Notes: a model not told the origin generated them from the letters alone. A stretch of DNA of 64,000 nt from Bacteroidales bacterium (GCA_017477245.1 JAFUWY010000027.1:1-64000), one strand, 5' to 3'; counted from the first letter of the stretch, positions 48,856-57,377 are shown. A program made the numbers and translations.

Positions 48856-49488
48856 TTACATTTCTACCTGTTCTCCCAGGAAATGGGGGCCGCGGTGCGT
48901 CGCCAGGTCGATGAAGACCTTGACGCGCGCGAGCCACTCGCGGACATGGGTTTTCAGCGCGCGCAGGGTGCGGACGTCCGAGGCGTTGAAGCCGACGGCG
49001 TCGATCCCGTGCATGGCCGCCAGATAAACGGCGCGCTCGTTGTGGAAGCGCTGGCTGACAACGATAAAGGAGGACTGCCCGAACACCTCCCGGGCGCGGA
49101 CGACGGAGTCCAGCGTCCGGAACCCGGCGTAGTCCAGCACGATCAGCGAATCGGGTACGCCGCGCGACAGCAGGGCCTTGCGCATCTGCTGGGGCTCGTT
49201 GTAGGAGATGTGGCGGTTGTCCCCGCTGACGAGGATCTTGTCCACCTTGCCGGCTTCCAGCAGCGCGGTGGCGGCGTCGATCCGGTATTTGAAATAGGGG
49301 TTCGAATGGCCGTTGCGAAGGTTCGAGGACGTCCCGAGCAGCAGGGCTGCGTGGCGGTGCGGGACCGAGGCGAGGTCGGAGTAGAGGCGTCCCCGGGCAA
49401 AGCCCGAGACCCGGAGGTCGCACACGACCACCAGCAGTACGACCAGGCCCAGCAGGGCGGCCAGGGCGATGAGGATTTTTTTCATCAT
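48856..49488 (-). CDS. sanA: SanA/YdcF-like DUF218 membrane protein
   Basis: 210 residues, one N-terminal membrane anchor (about 4-22), then a DUF218 domain (HAALLLGTSSNLRNGHSNPY, KILVSGDNRHISYNEPQQMR, SLIVLDYAGFRTLDSVVRAR and FIVVSQRFHNERAVYLA). SanA helps maintain the envelope barrier in E. coli by an unknown route. It heads an operon with cdd; its -7 box TATATTTG (49512-49505) lies 16 bases before the ATG. Confidence 0.88.
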   Translation of the reverse strand: MMKKILIALAALLGLVVLLVVVCDLRVSGFARGRLYSDLASVPHRHAALLLGTSSNLRNGHSNPYFKYRIDAATALLEAGKVDKILVSGDNRHISYNEPQQMRKALLSRGVPDSLIVLDYAGFRTLDSVVRAREVFGQSSFIVVSQRFHNERAVYLAAMHGIDAVGFNASDVRTLRALKTHVREWLARVKVFIDLATHRGPHFLGEQVEM

Positions 49489-49504
49489 TTCCCGCTTCGT
49501 CCTT

Positions 49505-49569
49505 CAAATATAAGCATTTTCCGGCAGGAATGGTAATATTTGCGGAGCCGCTGAAAAAACGTACCTTTG
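49505..49569. promoter_or_regulatory. divergent promoters of sanA-cdd and mnmA
   Basis: TATATTTG on the minus strand (49512-49505) serves sanA; TACCTTTG on the plus strand (49562-49569) with TTG at 49540-49542 serves mnmA and ends 7 bases before its ATG. Confidence 0.65.
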
Positions 49570-49576
49570 TACCCGT

Positions 49577-50851
49577 ATGAAGATTTGCGTAGGACTTTCC
49601 GGAGGCGTGGACTCCAGCGTGGCCGCCTTGCTGCTCAAGCAGCAGGGCCACGACGTCTTCGCCATGTTCATGCAGAACTGGCACGACACCGAGGGCACGC
49701 TCCACGGCGACTGTGAGTGGGAGGAGGACCGGTTCGTGGCGGAGATGGTGGCGCGCAAGATCGGCATCCCCTTCTACTTCATCGACTTGAGCAAGGTCTA
49801 CCGCCAGCGTGTCGTCGACTACATGTTCGACGAGTACGAGCGCGGACGCACGCCCAATCCCGACGTCCTGTGCAACCGTGAGATCAAGTTCGCCGCATTC
49901 CTGGAGGCGGCGGAGCGCCTCGGCGCGGACTACGTAGCCACGGGCCACTACTGCCGCAAAGAGACGCTCCCCGACGGCACCTGCCGCATCCTCGAGGGCA
50001 CCGACCCGGGCAAGGACCAGAGCTATTTCCTCTGCCAGCTCAGCCAGGAGCAGCTCGCCAAGGCCCTCTTCCCGATCGGCGGCCTCTACAAGTCCGAGGT
50101 GCGGCGCCTCGCCAAGGAAGCCGACCTCCCCTCCGCGGAGAAGAAGGACTCCCAGGGCATCTGCTTCGTGGGCAAGGTGGACCTGCCGGTCTTCCTGCAG
50201 CAGAAGCTCCGGAGCGTCGAAGGCGACGTCGTCGAGGTGTTTGCACCCTACTATGCCGACTCCGCCAAGTACCGCCGCGACCAGGAGCTGGCGGCGAAAG
50301 GGACCGCCCTCACCGAGGAGGAATGGCAGGAATTCTCGACGCCCATCGACTATTCCGACATCCGCTTCGAGACGGAGACCTACCGCTCCGGCAAGCACCA
50401 TGTCAAGAAGACGCGCGACAAGGAGAATCCCTGGGGCAGGCGCATCGGCCGCCACGAGGGCGCGCAGTTCTACACCATCGGCCAGCGCAAGGGCCTGGGC
50501 ATCGGCGGACACGCCAGTCCGGTCTTCGTGCTCGCGACCGACATCGACCGCAACATCATCTATGTGGGCGAAGGCGAGGACCATCCCGGCCTGTTGCGCC
50601 GGTGCCTGCGCATCGCCCCGGACGAGATCCACTGGATCCGCCCGGACCAGGCGATGCAACCCGGCGGGCAGCGCCGCTACCGCGTGCGCATCCGTTACCG
50701 CCAACCCCTGCAGGACGCCACGCTCGTGATGCGGGAGAGCGGCCTGTACATCCTCTTCGACAGGCCGCAGCGCAGCATCACCGCAGGGCAGTTCGCCGCA
50801 TGGTACGCCCCCGACGGCGAGATGCTCGGCAGCGGCGTCATCTCGCGATAG
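49577..50851 (+). CDS. mnmA: tRNA-uridine 2-sulfurtransferase MnmA
   Basis: 424 residues. The PP-loop SGGVDSS (8-14), the catalytic Cys99 in VLCNREIKF and Cys196 in SQGICFVGK define the enzyme, which thiolates U34 of Glu, Gln and Lys tRNAs. A 65-residue insertion (about 218-285) makes it longer than the usual ~365; I associate it with Bacteroidota enzymes. Promoter and ATG are 7 bases apart, so the mRNA is probably leaderless. Confidence 0.96.
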   Translation: MKICVGLSGGVDSSVAALLLKQQGHDVFAMFMQNWHDTEGTLHGDCEWEEDRFVAEMVARKIGIPFYFIDLSKVYRQRVVDYMFDEYERGRTPNPDVLCNREIKFAAFLEAAERLGADYVATGHYCRKETLPDGTCRILEGTDPGKDQSYFLCQLSQEQLAKALFPIGGLYKSEVRRLAKEADLPSAEKKDSQGICFVGKVDLPVFLQQKLRSVEGDVVEVFAPYYADSAKYRRDQELAAKGTALTEEEWQEFSTPIDYSDIRFETETYRSGKHHVKKTRDKENPWGRRIGRHEGAQFYTIGQRKGLGIGGHASPVFVLATDIDRNIIYVGEGEDHPGLLRRCLRIAPDEIHWIRPDQAMQPGGQRRYRVRIRYRQPLQDATLVMRESGLYILFDRPQRSITAGQFAAWYAPDGEMLGSGVISR

Positions 50852-50881
50852 AATGCACCACCTCATTTTCAAGCAGTTACG

Positions 50882-50915
50882 AATCAACCCTCGGTTTATT
50901 ATCCGAAGGTTGATT
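50882..50915. promoter_or_regulatory. inverted repeat before the membrane regulator
   Basis: Arms 50882-50894 and 50903-50915 match at 12 of 13 positions (AATCAACC ends outermost) around an 8-base AT loop. It lies 6 bases before the chosen ATG and 30 bases after mnmA. It may be a terminator of mnmA or an operator bound by the regulator itself. Confidence 0.5.
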
Positions 50916-50921
50916 TGCAAC

Positions 50922-51863
50922 ATGCTGATAGTCAATGCGGTTATTCTTTCGCTTCCAGCCTGCTCCGGCTGCAGCGAACCGAGCCGGCACCAGCTCTACC
51001 GCACCGCCCTCGCCGAGCAGCGGCAGGCGGAGCAGGCGCTTGCCGACCGCGACACGGTGCAGGCGCTCCGGCATCTGCGCCACGCATACGTCCATTTCGT
51101 GGACAGCGACCACCCGGAACGCTGGCGGCAGACCCTGACCGGCATCCATCTGCTGGAGGTATCCCTGCAGCACGGTCCCTACGCGATCAAGAGCCACAAC
51201 CCGGTGGGAGAACTGGCCGATTCCTATGACAGCATGGCCCTGATCCAGCATCATGCCGACCAGACCCGGACGTGGCTGCATGTCTCGTTGCTGCTTGCAA
51301 CCGGCATCCTGCTGCTCCTTGCGGGCGGCGCAGCCCTGCTGGTCTCGTTCCAGCGCCGGCGACGCCTCGAAGCCGAGAACCAGCTGCTGCAGGCCAAATG
51401 GGAACTCGACCGGCAGCAAACGCGTCTTTCTGCCCTGCAAGCCGGCGCCGCAACACCCGCCCTAACCCTGGCGCTCCGGTCCTACGAACAGCTCTGCAGC
51501 CGTTACGAACCGGACGGCGACAACGCCGCCCTGCTGCGGGAGTTCCGCCAGCAGATGGCGGACCTGCGCAACGGGACGGCGTTTGCCGCGGACCTGGAGA
51601 CGACCCTGGAAGCCGCTTGTCCGGGGCTTCCGCAACGGATCCGCGAACTCCCCGGCCTGCGGGAAGACGAGCGCAGGCTGCTGCGATACCTCGCCGCAGG
51701 GTTCCCGACCTACCTCATCGCGGCAGCGACCGGCCGGACACGCGCGGCCGTCAACATGCAGGTGTCCCGCCTGCGCGGCCGCATCGCGTCGGCGGACGAG
51801 CAGACACAGGCGCTCCTGCTCCCCTTCTTCGATGCCCGCCGGCCCGGACGTCCCCGCAGATAG
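50922..51863 (+). CDS. membrane-anchored HTH regulator with coiled coil
   Basis: 313 residues from MLIVNAVILSLPACSGC, a lipoprotein-like signal. The extracytoplasmic part (about 20-120) is helical and TPR-like (ALADRDTVQALRHLRHAYVH). One membrane span follows (about 121-143, LHVSLLLATGILLLLAGGAA), then a coiled coil (RLEAENQLLQAKWELD). The C-terminal region (DERRLLRYLAAGFPTYLIAA, ATGRTRAAVNMQVSRLRGRI) is a LuxR/sigma-4-like HTH. This plan is common in Bacteroidales one-component regulators. A beta-propeller lipoprotein follows with its own promoter and is a plausible target. Confidence 0.75.
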   Translation: MLIVNAVILSLPACSGCSEPSRHQLYRTALAEQRQAEQALADRDTVQALRHLRHAYVHFVDSDHPERWRQTLTGIHLLEVSLQHGPYAIKSHNPVGELADSYDSMALIQHHADQTRTWLHVSLLLATGILLLLAGGAALLVSFQRRRRLEAENQLLQAKWELDRQQTRLSALQAGAATPALTLALRSYEQLCSRYEPDGDNAALLREFRQQMADLRNGTAFAADLETTLEAACPGLPQRIRELPGLREDERRLLRYLAAGFPTYLIAAATGRTRAAVNMQVSRLRGRIASADEQTQALLLPFFDARRPGRPRR

Positions 51864-51865
51864 GG

Positions 51866-51897
51866 GGTCACTGTGGGTAAATCCTCCCACAGTAACC
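51866..51897 (+). terminator. hairpin after the membrane regulator
   Basis: Arms 51866-51877 and 51886-51897 pair at 11 of 12 positions (core CACTGTGGG with CCCACAGT) with an 8-base loop. No T-run follows. It starts 3 bases after the stop codon. Confidence 0.45.
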
Positions 51898-51983
51898 TCA
51901 GAATAATGGCAACGGGACCCGCCTCCAGGCCACTCCTCTCGATCCATACGCCCCTCAAAATGCAAACGGACCCTTTCCCCCCA

Positions 51984-52014
51984 TTGCAGCCGTATCGGAA
52001 TTGACCTAACTTTG
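51984..52014 (+). promoter_or_regulatory. promoter of the beta-propeller lipoprotein gene
   Basis: TTG (51984-51986) and TAACTTTG (52007-52014), 23 bases apart, 24 bases before the ATG at 52038. Confidence 0.7.
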
Positions 52015-52037
52015 TACCGGAACGAACCACAACGATC

Positions 52038-53162
52038 ATGAAAAGCAGAATCCCCCTTTCAGCCCTCCCCTTGCTGCTCCTGATGATGGCCTGCGGCCAG
52101 AAGACTAAGGTGACCGATGTCGTGACCCTGGAACGGACAGACAGTCCGGCCGCCCTCCTGCAAGCCGTACAAAGCATCGAACTCATCCCGCTGGAGTCCC
52201 GGCCGGGAGAGATCGTCGGCCCCGCAGCCGAGCTCGACACAGACGGTTCATCGTGGATCCTGGCCGACAAGCGGCCGGAGCCGGCCATCTTCCGCTTTGA
52301 CGCCCGGGGCCACTTCCAGAACAGGATCGGACACCAAGGCAACGGCCCGGGAGAATACACGACGATACAAAGTACCCAGCTCCAGGATGGCAGGCTCACC
52401 GTCTTCAGCATGCCCGACCTCATCCTGCATTACAGCCTCGACGGGACGCTTCTCTCCCAGGAAAACAGGGAGGGGCTCCGGCTCCAGTCCGTCTGCGTAC
52501 ACGAAGGAATCCTGACCTACCGGGGCTATGGGGCGGGAAGCCCTGCGCGCGTGGACCTGCTCTCCGAGGCCGGGGACAAATCCTTCCTCGAATCGGATGT
52601 GAAGCTCATCAACATGATGCCGAACGGCCCTATCTTCACGCAGGAAGGTCCGGTCACCTATTTCACAGACAGCTACAACCCGGTCATCTACGCCTACGAA
52701 GCGGGAACGGTCCGGCCGGAGGTCACCTTCGACTTCGGGAAATACGCGCTCGGCGAGAGGTTCTACCAGTTCGACGATGCCTTCGCCGCGGCGGAATACA
52801 TGATGTCGCTGCCCGACGGATTCGCCATCATCCAGCGGTACCTGCGCGGCGGTGACTACCAGTTCATGGAGGCTTTCATCCAGCAGGACATGCAGACGGA
52901 CGCCTGCTACGGGATCTGCCGGGGCCGGGAATGGACCTGGTTCTCGCTGGGCAAACCGGGAGAATCCCCCTTCGCCGCCTCCCTGCGCCTGCTGGACGGA
53001 GACCGGCTCTGCTGCCTGCTGGACGCAGGCCTGCTCTGCAGCGCCGACCACGGCCTGGGCGGACCGCTGGCCGCCCTGGCCGGGAAGATTGTCAATCCGG
53101 AAGTCCTGGACGGCATCCAGCCGGATGACAATCCCGTCATCGCCGTCATCCACCTCAAATAG
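52038..53162 (+). CDS. 6-bladed beta-propeller lipoprotein
   Basis: 374 residues, signal MKSRIPLSALPLLLLMMAC with lipobox MMAC. The pattern IELIPLESRPGEIVGPAAEL, then ILADKR-type blade ends, IFRFDARGHFQNRIGHQGNG and PGEY matches the PF17170 6-bladed propeller family, abundant surface or periplasmic lipoproteins in Bacteroidales. Ligand unknown. It has its own promoter directly after the membrane-bound regulator. Confidence 0.87.
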   Translation: MKSRIPLSALPLLLLMMACGQKTKVTDVVTLERTDSPAALLQAVQSIELIPLESRPGEIVGPAAELDTDGSSWILADKRPEPAIFRFDARGHFQNRIGHQGNGPGEYTTIQSTQLQDGRLTVFSMPDLILHYSLDGTLLSQENREGLRLQSVCVHEGILTYRGYGAGSPARVDLLSEAGDKSFLESDVKLINMMPNGPIFTQEGPVTYFTDSYNPVIYAYEAGTVRPEVTFDFGKYALGERFYQFDDAFAAAEYMMSLPDGFAIIQRYLRGGDYQFMEAFIQQDMQTDACYGICRGREWTWFSLGKPGESPFAASLRLLDGDRLCCLLDAGLLCSADHGLGGPLAALAGKIVNPEVLDGIQPDDNPVIAVIHLK

Positions 53163-53188
53163 GCATCCACCTTTTGCGGAGAATTGCG

Positions 53189-53196
53189 TAATTTTG
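53189..53196 (+). promoter_or_regulatory. -7 box of the flavodoxin lipoprotein gene
   Basis: TAATTTTG, 29 bases before the ATG at 53226. Confidence 0.55.
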
Positions 53197-53225
53197 CGGA
53201 AAAGTTGTTTTTTTACCGCAAAACC

Positions 53226-53765
53226 ATGAAGAAGATCCTTTTGCTTACCACCCTCTGCGCCCTCGCCCTGACGGGCTGCGCGCAGAAACAGGAGAAGACC
53301 CTGGTCGCCTATTTCTCCGCGACCGGCACCACCGCCAAAGTAGCCGCCAACCTCGCCGAAGCGACGGGCGCGACCCTGTATGAAATCAAGCCGGAGACCC
53401 GCTACACGGCCGCCGACCTGGACTGGAACGACCAGCAGTCCCGCAGCACGATCGCGATGAAGGACCCGGCCGCCCGCCCGGCCATCGTGAAGGACCTGCA
53501 GGACGCCGCTTCCTACAGCACCATCTACGTCGGATTCCCGGTCTGGTGGGGCACCGCACCGCGCGAGGTCAACACCTTCCTGGAGGCTTATGACTTCTCC
53601 GGCAAGACCGTGATCCTGTTTGCCACCTCCGGCGGCAGCGACCTCTCGCAGGCCAACGCCGAGTTCAAGGCCGGCTACCCGGCCCTCATCTGGAAGGACG
53701 GCAAGGTCCTCGCGAACGAATCCTCCGTGGAGGATCTCCAGGCCTGGGTCGCTTCCCTGCAGTAG
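53226..53765 (+). CDS. flavodoxin-like lipoprotein
   Basis: 179 residues from MKKILLLTTLCALALTGC (lipobox LTGC). The Flavodoxin_4-type domain follows: LVAYFSATGTTAKVAANLAE (FMN phosphate loop), YVGFPVWWGTAPREVNTFLE and FATSGGSDLSQANAEF. An exported, lipid-anchored flavodoxin implies electron transfer in the periplasm, which is unusual for a normally cytoplasmic fold. Its stop abuts the stop of the convergent VanX-type gene. Confidence 0.88.
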   Translation: MKKILLLTTLCALALTGCAQKQEKTLVAYFSATGTTAKVAANLAEATGATLYEIKPETRYTAADLDWNDQQSRSTIAMKDPAARPAIVKDLQDAASYSTIYVGFPVWWGTAPREVNTFLEAYDFSGKTVILFATSGGSDLSQANAEFKAGYPALIWKDGKVLANESSVEDLQAWVASLQ

Positions 53766-54461
53766 CTACCTGCGGAGCTCCCGCACCGGGAAGGTGAAAT
53801 AGGTGTCGGGATACGGCTCTTCGGACAGGGTAAAGTGCCACCACTCGCTGTCGATCGGCTTGAAGCCGTGGCGCAGCATCGCCTCGCGGAGGATCATCCG
53901 GTTGGCATACTGCTCCGGCGTGATCTCCGTATAATCCGGATGGGACTCCTCGCCGAACCAGTCGAAGGTCCCGCCCATGTCCAGTTCCTTCTCCGACGCC
54001 ATGTCAAACAGAGTCAGGTCCACCGTGGAACCACGGGTGTGGCCTGACTTTTCTGCGATATAATCCTGTTCGAACAGGAGGCTCTTGTCCACGTCCGGGT
54101 AGAAATAGCGCTTCATGGCGGTGTCCGTGACGTTGGACGCCCAGCGGACGAAATGGTCCACGGCGCGCTGGGGACGGTAGGCATCGTAGATCTTGAGCCT
54201 GTAGCCCTGCCGCATCACGTCGTCGCTGACGGCCTTGAGGCTGTCGGCGGCGCGGCGCGTCAGCAGCGCCGTCGGCTGCTCGTAGCCGTCGATGCGGGCC
54301 CCCACGAAATTGTAGGTGCCATGGTAACGGATCTCCAGGATGGCATCCGGCACGACGTCCGTGATATTGACGAAATCGCGGCTGTCCGCAGCGGGGTCCG
54401 GCCGGCAGCCGGGCAGGCAGAGCGCCAGGCAGGCGGCGCAGAGCAGGAAGTACCTTTTCAT
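53766..54461 (-). CDS. VanX-type D-alanyl-D-alanine dipeptidase, lipoprotein
   Basis: 231 residues from MKRYFLLCAACLALCLPGC (lipobox LPGC). YDAYRPQRAVDHFV, SGHTRGSTVDLTL (zinc His and Asp) and the late EWWHF (catalytic Glu, zinc His) define the M15D dipeptidases. VanX proteins cleave D-Ala-D-Ala; an envelope-anchored version more likely recycles wall peptides than gives glycopeptide resistance, and no vanHA genes are present. The -7 box TATTTTTG lies in a promoter palindrome. Confidence 0.9.
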   Translation of the reverse strand: MKRYFLLCAACLALCLPGCRPDPAADSRDFVNITDVVPDAILEIRYHGTYNFVGARIDGYEQPTALLTRRAADSLKAVSDDVMRQGYRLKIYDAYRPQRAVDHFVRWASNVTDTAMKRYFYPDVDKSLLFEQDYIAEKSGHTRGSTVDLTLFDMASEKELDMGGTFDWFGEESHPDYTEITPEQYANRMILREAMLRHGFKPIDSEWWHFTLSEEPYPDTYFTFPVRELRR

Positions 54462-54478
54462 CTTCGGCGTATTTTTCA

Positions 54479-54496
54479 CAAAAATACGTATTTTTG
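54479..54496. promoter_or_regulatory. 18-bp perfect palindrome holding back-to-back -7 boxes
   Basis: The sequence CAAAAATACGTATTTTTG is its own reverse complement. It provides TATTTTTG to the left (54486-54479) for the VanX-type gene and to the right (54489-54496) for the phosphoesterase gene. The two genes start 18 and 27 bases away. Confidence 0.7.
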
Positions 54497-54522
54497 CGCT
54501 GTTTTACCGCTTTCCCTGCACT

Positions 54523-55605
54523 ATGCGCAATGGCATGTTTCCGCTGATCCTGATCTTCCTGCTGGGCTGCATCGCCTGGACGGCCTGGCGGTTCTGGCAG
54601 ATCCTCCCCTTCTCCGGCTGGGGGAAAAGCCTGTGCGTCAGCCTCTATATCCTGTGTTTCCTGGTCATCTTCCCGCACTTCGCCTGGGGCGACCGGATGC
54701 CGATGTGGCTGGCCACGGCCACCTACGAGGCCGGCACGTCCTGGATGATCTTCTTCGTGTACGCCCTGCTGCTCTTCGCGCTGCTCTCGCTCGGGCGCCT
54801 GGTGCACCTGGTGCCCGCCTCCTTCCTGAAGGACTCGGCGGCAGGTAGCTGCACGGTGCTGGGCATCCTCACGGTCCTGCTGGTCTGCGGCCACCTCCAC
54901 TACCGCCACAAATACCGCGAAGTCATCGACATCCAGACGGAAAAACCTTTGGATAAGCCCCTGACGCTCGTGCTGGCGAGCGACCTGCACGCCGGCTACC
55001 ACAACCGCGCGAAGGAACTGTCCCGCTGGGTGGAGCTCATCAACGCAGAGCAGCCCGACCTGGTCCTGTTCGGCGGCGACCTGCTGGACGGCGCCTTGCG
55101 TCCGGTGCGCGAAGGGCGCTACGACGAGGTCTTCCGCCGCATCCAGGCACCGGTCTACGCCTGCCTGGGCAACCATGAATTCATTGCCGGCCGCGAAGGT
55201 GCGGAGGCGTTCTACCGCCAGGCCGGCATCCATCTCCTGAAAGACAGCACCGCTACCGCCTGCGGCATCCGCCTTGTCGGCCGGGACGACCGAAGCAACC
55301 CACGCCGCCTTCCGCTCGCGCGCCTCGCCCCGCCGGACAGCCTTTTCACCCTGCTGCTGGACCACCAGCCCTACCACCTCGAAGAGGCCGAGGCGGCCGG
55401 GATCGATTTCCAGTTCAGCGGCCACACCCACCACGGCCAGATCTGGCCCGGCAACTGGATCACGGACGCCATGTACGAGAAGGCCTTCGGGCCGCACCAA
55501 TGCGGCCGGACCCGCTACTACGTGAGTTCCGGACTCGGCCTCTGGGGCGGCAAGTTCCGCATCGGCACCCGTTCCGAATACCTCGTCCTGCACATCCACA
55601 ACTGA
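54523..55605 (+). CDS. membrane-anchored metallophosphoesterase
   Basis: 360 residues from MRNGMFPLILIFLLGC. About four membrane segments fill residues 1-130; the calcineurin-like domain follows with SDLHAGYH, FGGDLLDG, CLGNHEF and SGHTHHGQIWP, all metal ligands present. Relatives such as YkoQ/YaeI-type enzymes act on lipid-linked or small phosphates, so a periplasmic or cytoplasmic face substrate is possible. It is divergent from the VanX-type gene. Confidence 0.9.
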   Translation: MRNGMFPLILIFLLGCIAWTAWRFWQILPFSGWGKSLCVSLYILCFLVIFPHFAWGDRMPMWLATATYEAGTSWMIFFVYALLLFALLSLGRLVHLVPASFLKDSAAGSCTVLGILTVLLVCGHLHYRHKYREVIDIQTEKPLDKPLTLVLASDLHAGYHNRAKELSRWVELINAEQPDLVLFGGDLLDGALRPVREGRYDEVFRRIQAPVYACLGNHEFIAGREGAEAFYRQAGIHLLKDSTATACGIRLVGRDDRSNPRRLPLARLAPPDSLFTLLLDHQPYHLEEAEAAGIDFQFSGHTHHGQIWPGNWITDAMYEKAFGPHQCGRTRYYVSSGLGLWGGKFRIGTRSEYLVLHIHN

Positions 55606-55681
55606 CCGGCCGGCCGATGCGGGACATGGGTAGGATAACAGTTTCAGGCGGGGAAAATGGCGGTTTTTTCGCAGATTTATG

Positions 55682-55689
55682 TAAATTTG
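55682..55689 (+). promoter_or_regulatory. -7 box of the glutathione peroxidase gene
   Basis: TAAATTTG, 22 bases before the ATG at 55712. Confidence 0.6.
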
Positions 55690-55711
55690 CGAGATTAACC
55701 GATTATCACTC

Positions 55712-56260
55712 ATGGCAAACGTTTATGATTTCTCCCTGCCCGCCAAGAAAGGCGGCGAAGTGAAGCTCTCGGAATACCGGGGCAAGGTCCTCCTCATCGT
55801 CAATTCCGCCACCGGCTGCGGCTTCACCCCGCAGTACGAAGACCTCGAAGCCATGTATGGCCGCCTCAAGGCCCGGGGATTCGAGATCCTCGACATCCCC
55901 TGCGACCAGTTCGGCCACCAGGCCCCCGGCTCCGACGACGAGATCACCGAATTCTGCACGATGAAGTTCGGCACCGACTTCCCGCAGTTCAAGAAATCCG
56001 AGGTCAACGGCCCCGGCGAACTCCCCCTCTACACCTGGCTCAAGGCCCAGAAAGGCTTCGAATCCTTCGATGCCGACAACAAGCTGACCCCGCTCCTCGA
56101 GCAGATGTTCGACAAGGCCGATCCCGACTGGCGCACCAAGAGTGACATCAAGTGGAACTTCACCAAGTTCCTCGTCAACCGCGACGGCGAAGTGGTCGCC
56201 CGCTTCGAGCCCACCAAGGACATGGGTGCCGTCGAGGAATGTGTCAAAGCCATCCTGTAA
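55712..56260 (+). CDS. glutathione peroxidase family protein
   Basis: 182 residues. The peroxidatic Cys36 lies in VNSATGCGFTPQY; CDQFGHQAPG supplies the Gln and KWNFTKFLVNRDG the Trp-Asn pair of the catalytic tetrad. Bacterial members reduce hydroperoxides, often with thioredoxin rather than glutathione. No signal peptide. DUF362 gene follows 30 bases later. Confidence 0.94.
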   Translation: MANVYDFSLPAKKGGEVKLSEYRGKVLLIVNSATGCGFTPQYEDLEAMYGRLKARGFEILDIPCDQFGHQAPGSDDEITEFCTMKFGTDFPQFKKSEVNGPGELPLYTWLKAQKGFESFDADNKLTPLLEQMFDKADPDWRTKSDIKWNFTKFLVNRDGEVVARFEPTKDMGAVEECVKAIL

Positions 56261-56290
56261 GTCATTATCAAGAAGAAGAAGAAGAATACC

Positions 56291-57355
56291 ATGAAGAAAT
56301 TACCGTTTTTGGCCCTGCTCTGCGCCCTGGCCGGCTGCGGCGGTCCGCAGACCCAGACCCAGGCCCCGGCGCCGGACGGGAGCAAGTATCTCCCCTATGA
56401 CCAGCGCACCGGTGAGGAATCCACCGTCTATTTCACCCGCAACCTCTCTGCCGAGGGCCTCATCCTGGCCTACGAGCAGGTGAACGGCAAGATCAGCGGC
56501 CGCGTGGGCGTCAAGCTCCACACCGGCGAGCAGAACGGCCCCAACATCATCCCGCGCGAGTGGGTGAAGGCCCTGCTGGAGAAGGACCTCCCCGATGCCC
56601 ACATCATCGAGACCAACACCTACTACGTGGGTGACCGCTACACCACCGAGCAGCACCGCAAGACCCTCGAGGTCAACGGCTGGAACTTCTGCCCCGTGGA
56701 CATCATGGACGAGGAAGGCGTCACCACGATCCCCGTGGAGGGCGGCAAATGGTTCAAGGCGATGTCCGTCGGCAGCCACCTCCTCAACTACGACTCGATG
56801 GTCACCCTGACCCACTTCAAGGGCCATACGCAGGGCGGCTTCGGCGGTTCCAACAAGAACATCGGCATCGGCTGCGCCGACGGCCGCATCGGCAAGTCCT
56901 GGATCCACACGACCCCCGGATCCGACGACATGTGGAACATCGCCGAGGAAGAGTTCATGGAGCGCATGACCGAGTCCACCAAGGCCACCCTCGGCCACTT
57001 CGGCGAGAAGGTGACCTTCGTCAACGTGATGCGCAACATGTCCGTCTCCTGCGACTGCGAAGGCGTCGCCGCGGAGCCGGTCGTCACCCCCAACGTGGGC
57101 ATCCTCTCCTCCACCGACATCCTGGCCATCGACCAGGCCTGCGTGGACATCATCTACGCGATGACCGCCGAGGAGCACCACGACATGCTCGAGCGCATCG
57201 AGACCCGCCACGGCCTGCGCCAGCTCTCCTACATGAAGGAGATGGGCATGGGCAATGACAAGTACGTCCTCATCGACCTCGACAACGGTGGCAAGCGCAT
57301 CACCGCCGAAGAGGCTGCCAAGGACCTCAAGCCGTTCGTCAAGAGCGGGGAATAA
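56291..57355 (+). CDS. DUF362 domain lipoprotein
   Basis: 354 residues, signal MKKLPFLALLCALAGC (lipobox LAGC). VGVKLHTGEQNGPNIIPREW, ETNTYYVGDRYTTEQHRKTL, THFKGHTQGGFGGSNKNIGI and the Cys pair VSCDCEGVA fit DUF362, whose members are often linked to Fe-S clusters. The typical C-terminal ferredoxin domain is absent. Function unknown. Probably co-transcribed with the peroxidase, and ended by a strong hairpin. Confidence 0.85.
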   Translation: MKKLPFLALLCALAGCGGPQTQTQAPAPDGSKYLPYDQRTGEESTVYFTRNLSAEGLILAYEQVNGKISGRVGVKLHTGEQNGPNIIPREWVKALLEKDLPDAHIIETNTYYVGDRYTTEQHRKTLEVNGWNFCPVDIMDEEGVTTIPVEGGKWFKAMSVGSHLLNYDSMVTLTHFKGHTQGGFGGSNKNIGIGCADGRIGKSWIHTTPGSDDMWNIAEEEFMERMTESTKATLGHFGEKVTFVNVMRNMSVSCDCEGVAAEPVVTPNVGILSSTDILAIDQACVDIIYAMTAEEHHDMLERIETRHGLRQLSYMKEMGMGNDKYVLIDLDNGGKRITAEEAAKDLKPFVKSGE

Positions 57356-57377
57356 GCGATCCCGACTCACGCCGACG

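Noticed and set aside
48842..50935. Upstream extension of the cytidine deaminase frame through sanA into mnmA
   Set aside because: The minus-strand frame happens to stay open, but it overlaps sanA and the antisense of mnmA. The cdd domain is complete from the Met at 48841.
53766..54461. Glycopeptide resistance locus
   Set aside because: Only a VanX-type dipeptidase is present, with a lipoprotein signal; vanH, vanA and the vanRS regulators are absent, so wall-peptide recycling is more likely.
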